DNA of 64,000 nt, from the NCBI GenBank assembly GCA_963817885.1, contig CAWFQE010000006.1, positions 62,001 through 126,000 of the forward strand, in the 5' to 3' direction. The notes beneath the pieces were generated by a model. The model searched no databases. It worked only from the letters and a program-made list of their open reading frames with translations, and was not told the DNA's origin. The DNA is from CAVOHU01 sp963817885 (lineage in GTDB: Bacteria; Acidobacteriota; Vicinamibacteria; Vicinamibacterales; JAKQTR01). Both the position numbers and the translations under genes were made by a program. Below, one piece after another: positions 45,999 to 54,591 of this stretch; positions within the stretch are counted from its first letter, which is position 1, and the number at the start of each line of letters is the position of its first letter.

Positions 45999-47711
45999 TC
46001 AGGAATTCGTGCCTGAGACTGCTGCCCTGTAGGCCGCTCCGACGTCGCCGACGGTCTCGAAGAACGCGTCGTTGCCGATCACCTCGGTCAATTCGGAGCG
46101 GTCGAGTTGTGTTCGCACATCGGGGGCCACCTCGGTCAGCACCAGCCGGACGCCCTTTGCCTTCAGGTCGTTGAACGTCTCGCGCAGGGTGGCCGCGGCG
46201 CTGAAATCGATATCATCCACAGCGACCGCATCCAGGCAGAACCAGACCAGATGTGGCTGGGCCGTATCCACCAGATAGAGCACTTCTGCCGAGAAGCTGT
46301 CGGCATTGGCGTAGTACATGCCGTGATGAAAGCGATAAATCACCAGGCCGGGGAGCACCTGGGCGTGGCTGCTTACTGGGGCCAGATGCAACCTGCCGGT
46401 CTCATCAACTTCCAGCACGGAGTTCTTCGGCTTGTAGCCGTGACGGGTGTGGATCAGGATGGAGAGCAGGATGGCCAGGAGGATGCCCTGCTCGACGCCG
46501 GCGAAGACCACGACAGCTGCGGTCACCAGTGCAACCCAGAATTCCATCGGCCGTTGGGCGTAGATCGTGCGCATCCCCGACAGGTCGATGAGATCAACGC
46601 CGATGAGGAACACGATCGAGGAAAGCACCGCCTCAGGCATGTAGGCCAATGGCCTGGTCAGGAACAGCAGCACCACCAGGACGATCGCCGAGGTCGTCAG
46701 CGCGGAAAGCTGGCTGCGCCCGCCCGCGCTGTCCACCATTTGCGTTTTCGTCGGACTGCCGTTGACCACGAAGGCGCCCGATAACCCTGCGCCGATATTC
46801 GCAAGACCCAGGCCGACAAGGTCGACGTCTTCGCTGAAGCGTTCGCTGTACCTGGCGGCGTAGGCGCGCGAGGTGGCCGCGCTCTGGGCCAGAATGACGA
46901 TGAACAGCGAGAGGGCGATCGGGAAGAGCTGTTCCAGCATGGCGGCGTTCACCGTCACACCCGCGGGCAGCCAAAGCGTCGGCAACCCGCCGGCGACCGT
47001 GCCGAGCAGCGCCACGCCGTAGGAGCCGAGGTGAACGGCGTAGCTCACGACAATGGCGCCGACCACGGCAATCAGTGCGCCCGGGATCTTCCTGTTGATC
47101 CGCCGGCCGCCGGCGACGATCACCAGCACGGCGAGCGAAATGGCCAGCGTATAGAGGTTGGCCTGGCCGAGCTGCCGCAAGTCGGCCACCGACTCCTGAA
47201 CCGGGCCGCCCCCGCCGCCAGGGATACCCAGCATGCCCGGGATTTGTCCGATCGCCACCTGAATGCCGACACCGGTGAGGAAGCCGACCAGCACGGTGCG
47301 GGAGAGGAAATCCGCGATGAACCCCAGCTTGATCAGGCGGGCCAGGATCAGCAAGCCGGCGGTCATCAGCGCCAGGATGCCGGCGTAAGCGACGTATTCC
47401 GGCGAAGTCGTCGCGGCCAGTCCCGCCAGCCCGGCAGCCATGATCGCCGCCGTGGCGGAGTCCGCCCCAACCACCAGATGGCGGGATGACCCGAACAGCG
47501 CAAACAGCGCCATGGGAAGGAGAATCGTGTAGAGGCCGGTCACCACGGGCATGCCCGCGATCCTGGTGTAGCCCATCACCTCCGGGATGGCCAAGGCAGC
47601 CAGGGTGATGCCGGCGACAACATCGACGGGGACCTGCGCGCGCACGATCGGCAGGATGCCCGGGAGAATTGACGGACCAGATGTCTTCGTTGCCGAATTC
47701 CCTCTTGGCAT
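45999..47711 (-). CDS. SulP family anion permease with STAS domain
   Basis: 570-aa inner-membrane permease of the SulP/SLC26 family, which carry sulfate, bicarbonate, C4-dicarboxylates or other anions. Twelve or more hydrophobic helices; family motifs ALAIPEVMGYTRIAGMPVVTGLYTILLPM, LSRTVLVGFLTGVGIQVAIGQ and VNGSPTKTQMVDSAGGRSQLS. The C-terminal STAS domain (about 425-560) has CLDAVAVDDIDFSAAATLRE. ATG at 47709-47711 with a GAAGGA upstream, chosen over the longer ORF starting at 47900. Substrate cannot be told. Confidence 0.93.
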   Translation of the reverse strand: MPRGNSATKTSGPSILPGILPIVRAQVPVDVVAGITLAALAIPEVMGYTRIAGMPVVTGLYTILLPMALFALFGSSRHLVVGADSATAAIMAAGLAGLAATTSPEYVAYAGILALMTAGLLILARLIKLGFIADFLSRTVLVGFLTGVGIQVAIGQIPGMLGIPGGGGGPVQESVADLRQLGQANLYTLAISLAVLVIVAGGRRINRKIPGALIAVVGAIVVSYAVHLGSYGVALLGTVAGGLPTLWLPAGVTVNAAMLEQLFPIALSLFIVILAQSAATSRAYAARYSERFSEDVDLVGLGLANIGAGLSGAFVVNGSPTKTQMVDSAGGRSQLSALTTSAIVLVVLLFLTRPLAYMPEAVLSSIVFLIGVDLIDLSGMRTIYAQRPMEFWVALVTAAVVVFAGVEQGILLAILLSILIHTRHGYKPKNSVLEVDETGRLHLAPVSSHAQVLPGLVIYRFHHGMYYANADSFSAEVLYLVDTAQPHLVWFCLDAVAVDDIDFSAAATLRETFNDLKAKGVRLVLTEVAPDVRTQLDRSELTEVIGNDAFFETVGDVGAAYRAAVSGTNS

Positions 47712-48260
47712 CGGTTTCGTCCTTCTTGCCCGGGATCCTCTGCTGGACGCTCTCGCGGCGGGGCTTTGGCCAGCGCCGCCGCCAGCCTCGTTCAACATCG
47801 CGCAACACGTCGGGCCGTCCGAGTCGTTTGACGCTGAATACGAGCCGCGCAGATCATCCGGATTGCGGTGTGCCCGCTTCCGCCCCGAGAAGATGATCAC
47901 GCCATGGTCTGCAAGCCCCGCTCGGTCCGCCCGGCGTGCCCGCCCATTCTGTCGTACCGCGCGGCGGTCCGGGCGTTCGTGTTCTGTCCCGCCGTAGCAA
48001 CGCGAGGAGAGTAGCTCTCCGGAGCGTTGCGAAGGCGGACCCCCAGCCTTCGCTCACCGTCGGCTTGCCACTCACCTCCGGTGAGCTTCGGCTGGGCAAG
48101 CCAGGTACCGGCGAAGGCCGCCCGGCCACTCCTCCGTGCTATTCCGGCCAAGTCGAAGGTACCCAAGCGGACTGGCCCCTCAACCCTCTGACCTCCTCCT
48201 GTCCGCCGTTGTGCTACATTTTGTTCAGCAACAGTCCAAACGGGCGGGACGGAGGACACC
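47712..48260. other. Divergent intergenic region SulP / cytidylate kinase-like
   Basis: 549 bp. It holds the 49-bp palindromic element at 47990 and a direct-repeat-like tract (GGCAAGCC near 48100) shared with the 42.1-kb region. A TGCTACATT sequence at 48212-48220 may be an extended -10 for the rightward gene. No gene seen. Confidence 0.6.
47990..48038. repeat. 49-bp palindromic element
   Basis: CGCCGTAGCAACGC at the left and GCGTTGCGAAGGCGG at the right pair over GCAACGC/GCGTTGC and CGCC/GGCG, with a second hairpin GGAGAG/CTCTCC in the centre. Same size and ends as the element at 42091. Confidence 0.8.
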
Positions 48261-49004
48261 ATGACCTGGTCCCCAGATCCCCTGCTCTCGAGCGTCGAGC
48301 GACGCCTGACCGCGTGGATCTCCGTCAAGAACGGACGCCAGGGCGCCCAGGCCCCGCGGCCGGGCCCAACCATCACCATCTCGCGCAAGTTCGGCTGTGA
48401 GGCGCTTCCTCTGGCCGTGCGGCTCAAGCAACTGCTCGACGCCGCCTGCGACGAGCCCTGGATCATCTACGACAGGGCGCTCCTGGAGCGGGTGAGCCAC
48501 GCCGAGCACCTCTCCATGAAGCTCCTCGAGGACCTGGGTACGTCCTGGCGCGCAGACGATTCCCTGGGTTTCATATTCCCTGGCCACGTCACGCACGACG
48601 AGGCCTTCCGCCGCCTGGCGTGGCACCTGGTGCAGATCGCCGAGGCCGGCAACGCGATCATCGTCGGCCGAGGAGGCGCCATCCTGACCCGGCACCTGAA
48701 GAACTGCTATCACTTCCGTCTCGATGCGAGCGACGCGTTCTGCGTCTCGTCGACGGCCGAGCGCCTGAAGATTTCCGAGAAGGAGGCCGCCGAGAGGCTG
48801 CGGGAGTACCACCAGAATCGCGACACATTCCTCGAAAGCCGCCTGCGCACGTCGGTCAGTGACCTGGTGCACTATCACGCCGTGTACAACCGGGAACGCA
48901 CCGGGCTCGAGGCAATCGCCGCCGCCATCGTCGCGCTCGTGGAGAGCAGCTGGGAGGACAAGACCTGTTTCAAGGCGGGCAGGATCGCCAACCTCGCGCC
49001 CTGA
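48261..49004 (+). CDS. Cytidylate kinase-like family protein
   Basis: 247 aa, related to the cytidylate kinase-like family (PF13189-type). Conserved features: TITISRKFGCEALPLAVRLKQLL at the N-terminus, IIVGRGGAILTRHLKNCYHFRLDAS in the middle and YHQNRDTFLESRLRT near the C-terminus. The N-terminal P-loop equivalent reads ISRKFGCEAL and lacks the usual GSGG run, so nucleotide binding may be altered. ATG at 48261 with GGAGG six bases upstream. Followed 97 bp later by adenosine deaminase. Confidence 0.8.
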   Translation: MTWSPDPLLSSVERRLTAWISVKNGRQGAQAPRPGPTITISRKFGCEALPLAVRLKQLLDAACDEPWIIYDRALLERVSHAEHLSMKLLEDLGTSWRADDSLGFIFPGHVTHDEAFRRLAWHLVQIAEAGNAIIVGRGGAILTRHLKNCYHFRLDASDAFCVSSTAERLKISEKEAAERLREYHQNRDTFLESRLRTSVSDLVHYHAVYNRERTGLEAIAAAIVALVESSWEDKTCFKAGRIANLAP

Positions 49005-49101
49005 CGGCAGCGCCGAACGGCGTCTCGAGGGATCCGGGCGTTCAAGGATTCCTGACCTGTTCCTTCGGATTTGCGTGAACATAGGGGAACAGGGAGATGC
49101 C

Positions 49102-50319
49102 ATGACGCGTGACGTGATTCGCCGCCTGCCGAAGACCGACCTCCACGTCCACCTCGATGGGTCGCTGCGCCTGCAGACGCTCATCGAGCTGGCCCGCGAA
49201 CGCGGCGTCGAGTTGCCGTCGCTGACCGAGGACGGGCTCCGGGAAACGGTCTTTCGTCCTCGGTACGCGAACCTCGGCGAGTATCTCGAGGGCTTTCACC
49301 ACACGGTGGCCGCGCTCCGGGACCGCGAGGCGCTCGAACGGGCAGCCTTCGAGTTGTGCGAGGACTGCCAGGCCGAGGGGGTGCGATACGTCGAGATTCG
49401 GTTCGCGCCCCAGCTTCACGTTCGCCGGGACTTCGAGTTCTCGGACGTCGTGCGGGCCGTGGACACCGGGATCCGCCGCGCCGCCAATGCGTTCAACTCC
49501 CGGCGCGAGGTGGCGGACGGCGTGGAGCCGCGCTTCGCGGCGGGGATCATCCTGTGCGCGCTGCGCCATTTCACCCCGGATCTGTCGGACGGATACCGGC
49601 GAATCTTCGAGGCCCTTCCCGAAGCGTCGCCATTCGAACTGCACTCGGCCGCCAGTGTGCAGGTCGCGCGGGCGGCGGCGCGGCTCAAGCACGAGGAGGG
49701 ATTGCTGGTGGTCGGCGTCGACCTCGCGGGACAGGAAAAGGGGTATCCGGCCGAGGACCATCGCGCGGCCTACCAGGTGGCGCACGAAGCGTTTCTCGGC
49801 AAGACGGTCCACGCGGGCGAGGACTACGGGCCCGAGTCCATCTTCCAGGCCATCGGCAACCTGCACGCCGATCGGATTGGCCACGGCACGTGGCTGTTCG
49901 ACGAGTCGAAGATCACTGGCAAGCGCGTCACGGATCGGAAGGCGTACGTCGAGCGCCTGGCGCAGTTCGTCGCCGACAAGCGAATCACGATCGAGGTGTG
50001 CCTGACCTCCAACCAGCAGACGGTTCCGGACCTGATGCACGATCTGAGCCGGCACCCGTTTGGGGAGATGAGAAAGCGCCAGCTCTCGACCACCTTGTGC
50101 ACCGACAACCGGCTGGTCTCGAACACGACCGTCACCAACGAGATCGAGCGTGCGGCGAACGCGTTCTCCCTCACCGACCGCGAGGTGCGCGACATCCTCG
50201 TCTATGGCTTCAAGCGCAGCTTCTTCCCCGGCACCTACCTGGAGAAGCGCGCCTACGTGCGGCAGGTGATCGACTTCGCCGACTCCATTCTCGAAGGCGA
50301 CTCGAGCGCCGCATCCTGA
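49102..50319 (+). CDS. add: Adenosine deaminase
   Basis: Zinc-dependent amidohydrolase-fold deaminase converting adenosine to inosine, 405 aa. Metal and catalytic motifs: TDLHVHLDGSLR (HxH), TVHAGEDYGPESI (HAGE), RIGHGTWL and LCTDNRLVSNTTVTNE. Longer than the family's usual 330-350 aa, with an insert of about 30 residues (DESKITGKRVTDRKAYVER). ATG at 49102 (GGGAGATG upstream). Whether it acts on adenosine or a related purine is inferred from the family. Confidence 0.9.
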   Translation: MTRDVIRRLPKTDLHVHLDGSLRLQTLIELARERGVELPSLTEDGLRETVFRPRYANLGEYLEGFHHTVAALRDREALERAAFELCEDCQAEGVRYVEIRFAPQLHVRRDFEFSDVVRAVDTGIRRAANAFNSRREVADGVEPRFAAGIILCALRHFTPDLSDGYRRIFEALPEASPFELHSAASVQVARAAARLKHEEGLLVVGVDLAGQEKGYPAEDHRAAYQVAHEAFLGKTVHAGEDYGPESIFQAIGNLHADRIGHGTWLFDESKITGKRVTDRKAYVERLAQFVADKRITIEVCLTSNQQTVPDLMHDLSRHPFGEMRKRQLSTTLCTDNRLVSNTTVTNEIERAANAFSLTDREVRDILVYGFKRSFFPGTYLEKRAYVRQVIDFADSILEGDSSAAS

Positions 50320-50611
50320 CGTCGCAGGTCCGCGAGGTCTTTACCGCGCCTTCTCCCACACGATCTTCCAGCTGGCAATGCTCGGAACAGCGTCGAGCTC
50401 CCAGGTTTCGGCCCTCCAGCACCGGCAGGACTCAAGGGAGCCGCGTGGAGCGCGAACCGCTTCAGACGGTGTTGATGGAGAGCCGGGCCATCATACAAGA
50501 TCCCGGATGGGGAACCTGGAGATGCCAGAGGGCGATGGATCCAGGCGAGCGTCGGCGATAGGATCTCAATCTGGCGCGGGACCGGAACCCCTGGCGAATG
50601 GAGGCGGACGC

Positions 50612-51175
50612 ATGATCAGCAGTCGAGCGACTCGCCGGCGTTTTCCGAGCCTGATCGGCGCGGTCGTCGCCGCCGTGCTCTGGACGCATCCGGCCGCTTT
50701 ATCTGCCCAGGACGCCAGCCTGCCCGGCGTGTCGGTGACTCATCTTGGACCCGATCGGGTGATGCTCGTCGCCAAGCTCGCCCGAAACCCCGAGCGTCAC
50801 GTCGTCTACCGCACGATGGCGATGCCGTCCGTTCTGCGGTTGAGCTGTTCGCGCGCTTCGCACGGCAAGATCGACGCGACAGTCGACGCCGGGTTTTCTC
50901 TGAAGACGAGTGACTCGGAACAGGCGATTCCCGCGATGCCCGTCCGCGTCGAGATCGATGGCCGGGTGCGGCTCGAACAGTGGATGCGCCGGTGGTGGGA
51001 GCTGACGCCCTCTCAGGCGTTTCTCGAGCGGCTCGATCTCGCCCGCACGGCCAGCATCTCCGTGGCTCCGGGCTGCCCGAATTGCGTCGGCTCCATCACG
51101 TTGACCATCAACATGACGGAGTATCCGGCCGCGCGAAAGGAATTCGCCGAGGCCTGCCGCGACTTCGAGAAGTGA
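50612..51175 (+). CDS. Secreted protein of unknown function
   Basis: 187 aa with an N-terminal signal peptide (ISSRATRRRFPSLIGAVVAAVLWTHPAALSAQ). The mature part is beta-rich with four cysteines, two of them in a CPNC motif near the C-terminus (SVAPGCPNCVGSITL). No recognised domain. ATG at 50612 with GGAGG upstream. Convergent with the next gene across a 42-bp gap. Confidence 0.65.
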   Translation: MISSRATRRRFPSLIGAVVAAVLWTHPAALSAQDASLPGVSVTHLGPDRVMLVAKLARNPERHVVYRTMAMPSVLRLSCSRASHGKIDATVDAGFSLKTSDSEQAIPAMPVRVEIDGRVRLEQWMRRWWELTPSQAFLERLDLARTASISVAPGCPNCVGSITLTINMTEYPAARKEFAEACRDFEK

Positions 51176-51217
51176 CCGGGCCTTCCGGCCGTCATCGAAG
51201 GCCGCGGCAAAGCCGCA

Positions 51218-51931
51218 CTACTTCTTCTTCGGGGGAACCAGTGGCGCCAGCGGATCGACCCAAGGCTGGATTACGTACTGAATCCCCAGTCTGGCCTTGG
51301 GCGCCTGGCTCGCGCCAAATGGGCCGATAGGAAACGGGATGACGGCCGAACCGTGGATCGTCGTGCCGGAGGCGGGCAACGGGCCGGAGAGTCCGGCACT
51401 GGCCGTGTCGGATTGGGTGGTGGCGAGAAAGAGAATGGTGTCGGCAAAAGGGATCGCGGGGGTCTGCTTCACCGGAAAGCCCGCCTGGAGAACGACGTCG
51501 TAACCGGACCCGGTGCCGCCGACCCGAAAGACGGCCACCGCCATTTTCAAGGGGCCGGCCTGCCCTGCGTATTCCAGGCGGTCCGGCTTCTGTTTCCACA
51601 CCATGGAGCTGTTGTAGCTGAGGTTGGAGGACTGGACGTTGTGGACCTCCCACCGCCCATACGTGGCCTTCCGGTCCCGCTGCGTCAGGATGTAGCGGGC
51701 GGTGGCGGTGAGGTCGAGTGTGGCGGACGCGTCGGCGTCCTCGAACGACTCCTTCGCGTGCCACGTGACGTCGACCTGCCACTCGGACGTCTCGATGAAT
51801 GGCTTCAGCGGCACCACGGACTGGCCCGCAGCTTCGGTGACGGGCCCGGAAGGCGCCAGCAATGCCATGACAAGCAGGCACGCCAAGGTGGACAGAACGG
51901 CCAGACCGCCGGGGGCCTTGTGCCTCCACAT
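51218..51931 (-). CDS. Secreted protein of unknown function
   Basis: 237 aa with a signal peptide (WRHKAPGGLAVLSTLACLLVMALLAPSG). The mature part is beta-rich (ATLDLTATARYILTQRD, YGRWEVHNVQSSNLSY) and ends Pro/Lys-rich (LAPLVPPKKK). No known domain. ATG at 51929-51931 with AGGAGAG seven bases upstream. A neighbouring secreted unknown gene is convergent. Confidence 0.7.
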   Translation of the reverse strand: MWRHKAPGGLAVLSTLACLLVMALLAPSGPVTEAAGQSVVPLKPFIETSEWQVDVTWHAKESFEDADASATLDLTATARYILTQRDRKATYGRWEVHNVQSSNLSYNSSMVWKQKPDRLEYAGQAGPLKMAVAVFRVGGTGSGYDVVLQAGFPVKQTPAIPFADTILFLATTQSDTASAGLSGPLPASGTTIHGSAVIPFPIGPFGASQAPKARLGIQYVIQPWVDPLAPLVPPKKK

Positions 51932-52146
51932 GAGGACTCTCCTATGAGGATAGGCGCGATGAACGGGAGCATCGCGGTCTGTCGTACGCGCAACTTCCCG
52001 CATGCGATCTCGTCCGCGGGCGGGAACCGGCCCCCGGACGCCCAGACGCGCCGACGAGAGCCGCGGGCGGGAGCGGCGCCGGGCACGCGGATAGTAGCAC
52101 ACGCGCTCCAGAGGGGCGGCCGGCTATCGCGTATCGTCCGCCCCAC

Positions 52147-54111
52147 CTACTTTCTGAGGATGCCCAGCACCACGCTCGACGGGTCGGCCTTGTCGCGATA
52201 CACGCGCTCGGTCGCCTTCTTGAAATCCGATGCCTTCGCGTTCGGGATGTCGACGAAGGTCTGCGGGTTCAGGTCGGTGAGCGGGAACCACGAGCTCTGC
52301 ACCTGCACCATGATGCGGTGACCCCGGCGGAACGTGTGCAGCACATCAGGCATGTCCACATTCACCGCCTCCACCTTGCCCGGCGTCATGGCTTCGGGCT
52401 TCTCCCAGCTGTTGCGGAACTTCGCGCGCATCGGCTCGCCGCGCACCAGCATCTCGTAGCCCGCCATGCGCTCGGTCGGCACCGGCACGTCCGCCGGCCG
52501 CGCCGCAGGCGCCGCGTCGGGATCGGGATAGTCGTTCGGGAAGACGTCGATGACCTTGACGACGAAGTCCGAGTCGGTGCCGGAGGTGGAGACGCGCAGC
52601 TTCGCCGAGATCGGCCCGGCTATCGTCACGTCCTCCTCGAGCGGGTCGGTCTGGTACACGAGCACGTCCGGCCGCCGCGCGAAGGAGCGCTGGTCGGCGA
52701 CCATGTACTCCTGCTCGGTCCGGCCGACGCTGGTGTACGGAATGAACGGCACCGGGTGCTCCGGATCGCTCACGTACTCGTCGAACGACGCCTGCGCCTC
52801 GGCGGGCGGGTCGAACGACAGCGCCCCGTTGGCGCGCAGGTAGAGCTGTGTCGGCTGCACCTGCTTCGGCGGCCATTCGGTGAACTGCCGCCACTGGTTG
52901 GTGCCGGTCTCGAACATGTACGCCTCGGGCAGCCGGGCGTCACCGTTGCCCTTCAGGTACTGCTCGAAGAACGGGAAGATGATGTGCTCGCGCCAGAACT
53001 CGCCGGTCGTCGAGTCGAATTTCACGCGACCCAGGCCGGCGCCCTGCCAGCGCGCCCACCCGCCGTGGACCCACGGCCCGACCACAATCGCGTTGAAGAT
53101 GCCCGGGCTCTGCTGTTCGATGGCGTGGTAGGTCTTGAAGGGCCCGCTCAGGTCCTCGGCGTCGAACCACCCGCCCACGGTCAGCACCGCGCACTTCACG
53201 CCGTGCATGTGGCGCGACAGGTCGCGGGCCTTCCAGTACGCGTCGTAGGTCGCATGATGCACCTGGTCCTGGAAGAGCCAGTTGGGCGTCCCGAATAGCG
53301 GATCGAGCTTGGAGAGCGGCACGGCGTTATCGAGGAAGAACCGGTATCCATCCGTGGTGCCATAGTCGAACGGGACATTCACCTTGGGCGGCAGCGCCGG
53401 CTCGCCGCCCGCGCTCTTGCAGGGGGGCATGCTGCACGGCACCGGGTCGCGCGGCCGGAACGAGGTGTAGAAGCCGAAGTTCGCGCCCACCTGGAATGCG
53501 CCTCCGTGGTACCCATCGTCAGTGAAGAACAGGTCGGTCATCGGGGCTTCCGGCGAGGCGGCCTTGATGGCCGGATGCGAGTCGATGATGCTGGCCGAGG
53601 TGAAGAACCCCGGGTACGAGATGCCCCAGATGCCCACCTTGCCGTTGTTGTTCGGGACGTTCTTGAGCAGCCACTCGACCGTGTCGTAGGTGTCGGTGCT
53701 CTCGTCCACGTCCTCCTTTCCGCGCGGGGCGTCGATGTGAGGCCGCATCTCGACAAACGCGCCTTCCGACATGTACCGCCCGCGGACGTCCTGGAACACG
53801 AAGATGTAGCCGGCGCGATCGAAGGTGTCCGACGGCCCCAACAGCCTCTTGTAGTTGTCCTCGCCGTACGGCCCGACGGTGTACGGCGTGCGCGTCATCA
53901 GGAAGGGGTACGCCTTCGACGTGTCCTTCGGGACGTAGATCGACGTGAACAGCCGCTTGCCGTCACGCATGGGAATGCGCGCCTCGATCTTCGTGTAATG
54001 CGTGCGGACATCGAACTCGGGCGCCGGCGCCTGACTGCTTTGCCCGACCGCGGTTGCGGCGACCACCAGGGCGACCAGCGCGCCCATCCGTCCACGTCGT
54101 GTCCCGTTCAT
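52147..54111 (-). CDS. CocE/NonD family hydrolase (X-Pro dipeptidyl-peptidase/ester hydrolase type)
   Basis: 654-aa alpha/beta hydrolase of the CocE/NonD (S15) group. A signal peptide (ALVALVVAATAVGQSSQAPAP) precedes MRDGKRLFTSIYVPKD; the catalytic Ser165 is in VGIWGISYPGFF (G-x-S-Y-x-G), the Asp in GGWFDAED and His in VVGPWVHGGW. The C-terminal jelly-roll domain contains LVYQTDPLEEDVTIAGPISAKLRVS. Members hydrolyse amide or ester bonds of small acyl substrates; specificity is unknown. ATG at 54109-54111. Exported, probably periplasmic. Confidence 0.9.
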   Translation of the reverse strand: MNGTRRGRMGALVALVVAATAVGQSSQAPAPEFDVRTHYTKIEARIPMRDGKRLFTSIYVPKDTSKAYPFLMTRTPYTVGPYGEDNYKRLLGPSDTFDRAGYIFVFQDVRGRYMSEGAFVEMRPHIDAPRGKEDVDESTDTYDTVEWLLKNVPNNNGKVGIWGISYPGFFTSASIIDSHPAIKAASPEAPMTDLFFTDDGYHGGAFQVGANFGFYTSFRPRDPVPCSMPPCKSAGGEPALPPKVNVPFDYGTTDGYRFFLDNAVPLSKLDPLFGTPNWLFQDQVHHATYDAYWKARDLSRHMHGVKCAVLTVGGWFDAEDLSGPFKTYHAIEQQSPGIFNAIVVGPWVHGGWARWQGAGLGRVKFDSTTGEFWREHIIFPFFEQYLKGNGDARLPEAYMFETGTNQWRQFTEWPPKQVQPTQLYLRANGALSFDPPAEAQASFDEYVSDPEHPVPFIPYTSVGRTEQEYMVADQRSFARRPDVLVYQTDPLEEDVTIAGPISAKLRVSTSGTDSDFVVKVIDVFPNDYPDPDAAPAARPADVPVPTERMAGYEMLVRGEPMRAKFRNSWEKPEAMTPGKVEAVNVDMPDVLHTFRRGHRIMVQVQSSWFPLTDLNPQTFVDIPNAKASDFKKATERVYRDKADPSSVVLGILRK

Positions 54112-54591
54112 GGATTCCCCTCTCCGGTATCGTTCGTTCCCCGTTGCCGGCAGCCTGTCGCCCGACGGCGGTATCACGCGCGGTTCGCGCTCGACGGCGC
54201 CGCGGATGGCCGCCCCTGCCCGGACATCGTGGCCGATGCTGCCGTGTGATCGAATGACTTCGAAACTATGGCCGCCGGCCAGTCACTGTCAAGCGCGACG
54301 CCGGTTGACGCCTCGAGCGTGCTCCTGCCGCGCGACCCGCCGGGATGAAACGCACGGTCGAGACAGGGGCCGGCAGACGGCCAAAGTTCGGCTATCGATT
54401 CGCGTGCTCGATATACGAACAACTTTCCTGTTGCAATCCGCGCGGACCGGGCAATAATCAGCCCTGTTTGAGGGCTCAAACACCACAACCCGGCGGCCTG
54501 GGCCAGCAATCACCCGGCTCGCCGCCGCATCCGACACTCCGGTGTACCTCGCCCGAGACGCCGCTCCGCGTGAGCGGCGAAAGGAACAGCC
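54112..54591. other. Divergent intergenic region CocE-like / beta-helix gene
   Basis: 480 bp with no recognised gene or repeat. Presumably holds the promoters of both flanking genes; no strong consensus found. Confidence 0.6.

Noticed and set aside
47711..47900. Longer SulP ORF starting at 47900
   Set aside because: The added N-terminus is low-complexity and lies outside the family; the ATG at 47709-47711 has a ribosome binding site.
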